A stretch of DNA of 6,588 nucleotides from Candidatus Aminicenantota bacterium (GTDB lineage Bacteria > Acidobacteriota > Aminicenantia > JAMOAD01). Below, one piece after another: positions 5,909 to 6,588 of this stretch. The notes beneath the pieces were generated by a model. The model made no database searches. It was given only the letters and a program-made list of their open reading frames with translations, and was not told where the DNA came from. The position numbers and the translations under genes were made by a program. The stretch spans positions 1 to 6,588 of the forward strand of contig JALXDT010000119.1 of assembly GCA_027070475.1 (NCBI GenBank), in the 5' to 3' direction. Position 1 is the stretch's first letter. Every line of letters begins with the position of its first letter.

Positions 5909-6588
5909 TTAGTGAGCCCCTCCAGATACACAGGCCGAGTGACAGGCTGAATGACAGGCAGAGTGGCAGGCTGAATGACAGGCAGAATGACAGGCAGAGT
6001 GGCAGGCTGAATGACAGGCATCATGGGTAAAACAGGCTGAATGACAGGCCTCAGACTTTAGAAAGCTGTCAAAATCCGTGTAAACCGGAAGATCTGTTTT
6101 TACATTTGCGTTTTTATCATCATTATCATAGTAATAATAATCATCAATATAAGAATATCTCGTTCTTACATAGTGATTTGCCACTTCATTATCCGGGACA
6201 TTTCTTAATTCAGGAGGTAAATATTTTCTGAATTTTTCAATATAAAATTTTCTTGTAGCTTGTAGATCAGCATCCCATGTTTTCTCAGATATTTTTGTCG
6301 CTAACTCTTTTAAAAGGGCTTTTATGTTCTCCTGAATTAATCTTCCCGAAGAATCAAAGCAGTTTAAAAAATTCCTTTCATAATAGCTCAGATCTTTGTC
6401 AGGATTAATAACTTCGATCAATGGAGGTTTTTTGGATTTGAGTTTAATAACTCCCTTTTCTTCAAGGATAAAACCTATTACGGAAATCAGATAATTTGTG
6501 TTTATTCCTATGAAAAATAGAGCTTCAATATCATCAAGTTCAGCCACCTTGCCTTTTTTTCTTGCAGAGGGGACAAGGACTTTTGGAG
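5909..6588 (-). CDS. Uncharacterised protein with a C-terminal Cys-His-Ser-Ala repeat tail (5' end outside the window)
   Basis: The frame is open to the window edge, with codons for PKVLVPSARKKGK before a GTG at 6547, so that GTG is probably an internal Val and the gene is truncated here. About 225 residues are visible. First comes a mixed helical region (DDIEALFFIGINTNYL, then IGFILEEKGVIKL), which looks like a small winged-helix-like or signalling module. An amphipathic Lys/Glu-rich part follows, with YYERNFLNCF, FYIEKFRKYLPPELR and an acidic Tyr-rich linker (YIDDYYYYDNDD). The last 45 residues are a tail with ten Cys and ten His: CHSAC, FTHDA, seven CHSA units, then CVSGGAH. From memory this resembles C-terminal parts of poorly described membrane proteins (DUF2207-like) of anaerobes that end in Cys/Ala repeats and a Gly-Gly motif. 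Function is unknown; metal binding or thiol chemistry is an inference. It lies 17 bases before the methyltransferase gene. Confidence 0.75.
   Translation of the reverse strand, partial: PKVLVPSARKKGKVAELDDIEALFFIGINTNYLISVIGFILEEKGVIKLKSKKPPLIEVINPDKDLSYYERNFLNCFDSSGRLIQENIKALLKELATKISEKTWDADLQATRKFYIEKFRKYLPPELRNVPDNEVANHYVRTRYSYIDDYYYYDNDDKNANVKTDLPVYTDFDSFLKSEACHSACFTHDACHSACHSACHSACHSACHSACHSACHSACVSGGAH
5930..6016 (-). repeat. In-frame 12-base tandem repeat encoding seven CHSA units
   Basis: Seven 12-base units plus a final Cys codon run without interruption; one more unit lies at 6046-6035, separated from the array by 18 bases encoding CFTHDA. The unit types are TGT CAT TCA GCC, TGC CAC TCT GCC, TGT CAT TCT GCC and TGT CAC TCG GCC. 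All differences fall in third codon positions and are silent. Confidence 0.9.

Noticed and set aside
5809..6030. Plus-strand ORF with Arg/Asp/Asn/Gln repeats opposite the CHSA array
   Set aside because: It is the antisense shadow of the in-frame 12-base repeat and of the methyltransferase start, and has no recognisable domain. The minus-strand frame reads through the whole array and preserves its peptide despite silent DNA changes.
5930..6046. CRISPR-like array
   Set aside because: The 12-base units are contiguous, without unique spacers, and are codon-phased inside a protein.

Overview
This is an AT-rich window (about one third G+C by eye) in which every convincing gene lies on the minus strand. 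It looks like the chromosome of an anaerobic or thermophilic bacterium from a sparsely sampled, probably diderm, lineage. That is inferred from the type IV pilus/type II secretion assembly genes, ribosomal protein S21, a fused homocysteine methyltransferase-MTHFR, and a Cys-rich-tail protein of a kind I associate with such bacteria. The exact phylum cannot be read from this stretch.

In transcription order (right to left): (1) 6588-5909, the C-terminal part of an uncharacterised protein, cut by the window edge, ending in a striking Cys-His-Ser-Ala tetrapeptide array. (2) 5891-4074, a bifunctional homocysteine S-methyltransferase/methylenetetrahydrofolate reductase that follows after 17 bases with its own Shine-Dalgarno (SD) site. 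(3) A 211-base AT-rich gap holding a good sigma-70 promoter, then rpsU (ribosomal protein S21), whose best start is GTG at 3853. (4) A 224-base gap holding two degenerate heptamer arrays in opposite orientation and a near-consensus promoter for the pilus genes. (5) A tightly overlapping operon: pilB/gspE ATPase (3428-1719), pilC/gspF inner-membrane protein (1719-505), and a half-length pilM-like gene (508-23). A further frame, open to the window edge at 33-1, looks like the start of a pilN-like gene.

The pilB, pilC and pilM products would form the cytoplasmic motor and inner-membrane platform that assembles pilin-like subunits. Gene junctions overlap by one to four bases, which indicates translational coupling. 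The pilB ATG lies six bases below its predicted -10 box and has no SD, so this operon may begin with a leaderless mRNA.

The observations most worth following are the CHSA repeat tail, in which every DNA difference between units is synonymous; the inverted heptamer arrays next to the pil promoter; the possible leaderless start of pilB; and the PilM-like protein that stops halfway through the family fold. I saw no RNA genes, insertion sequences or CRISPR array.
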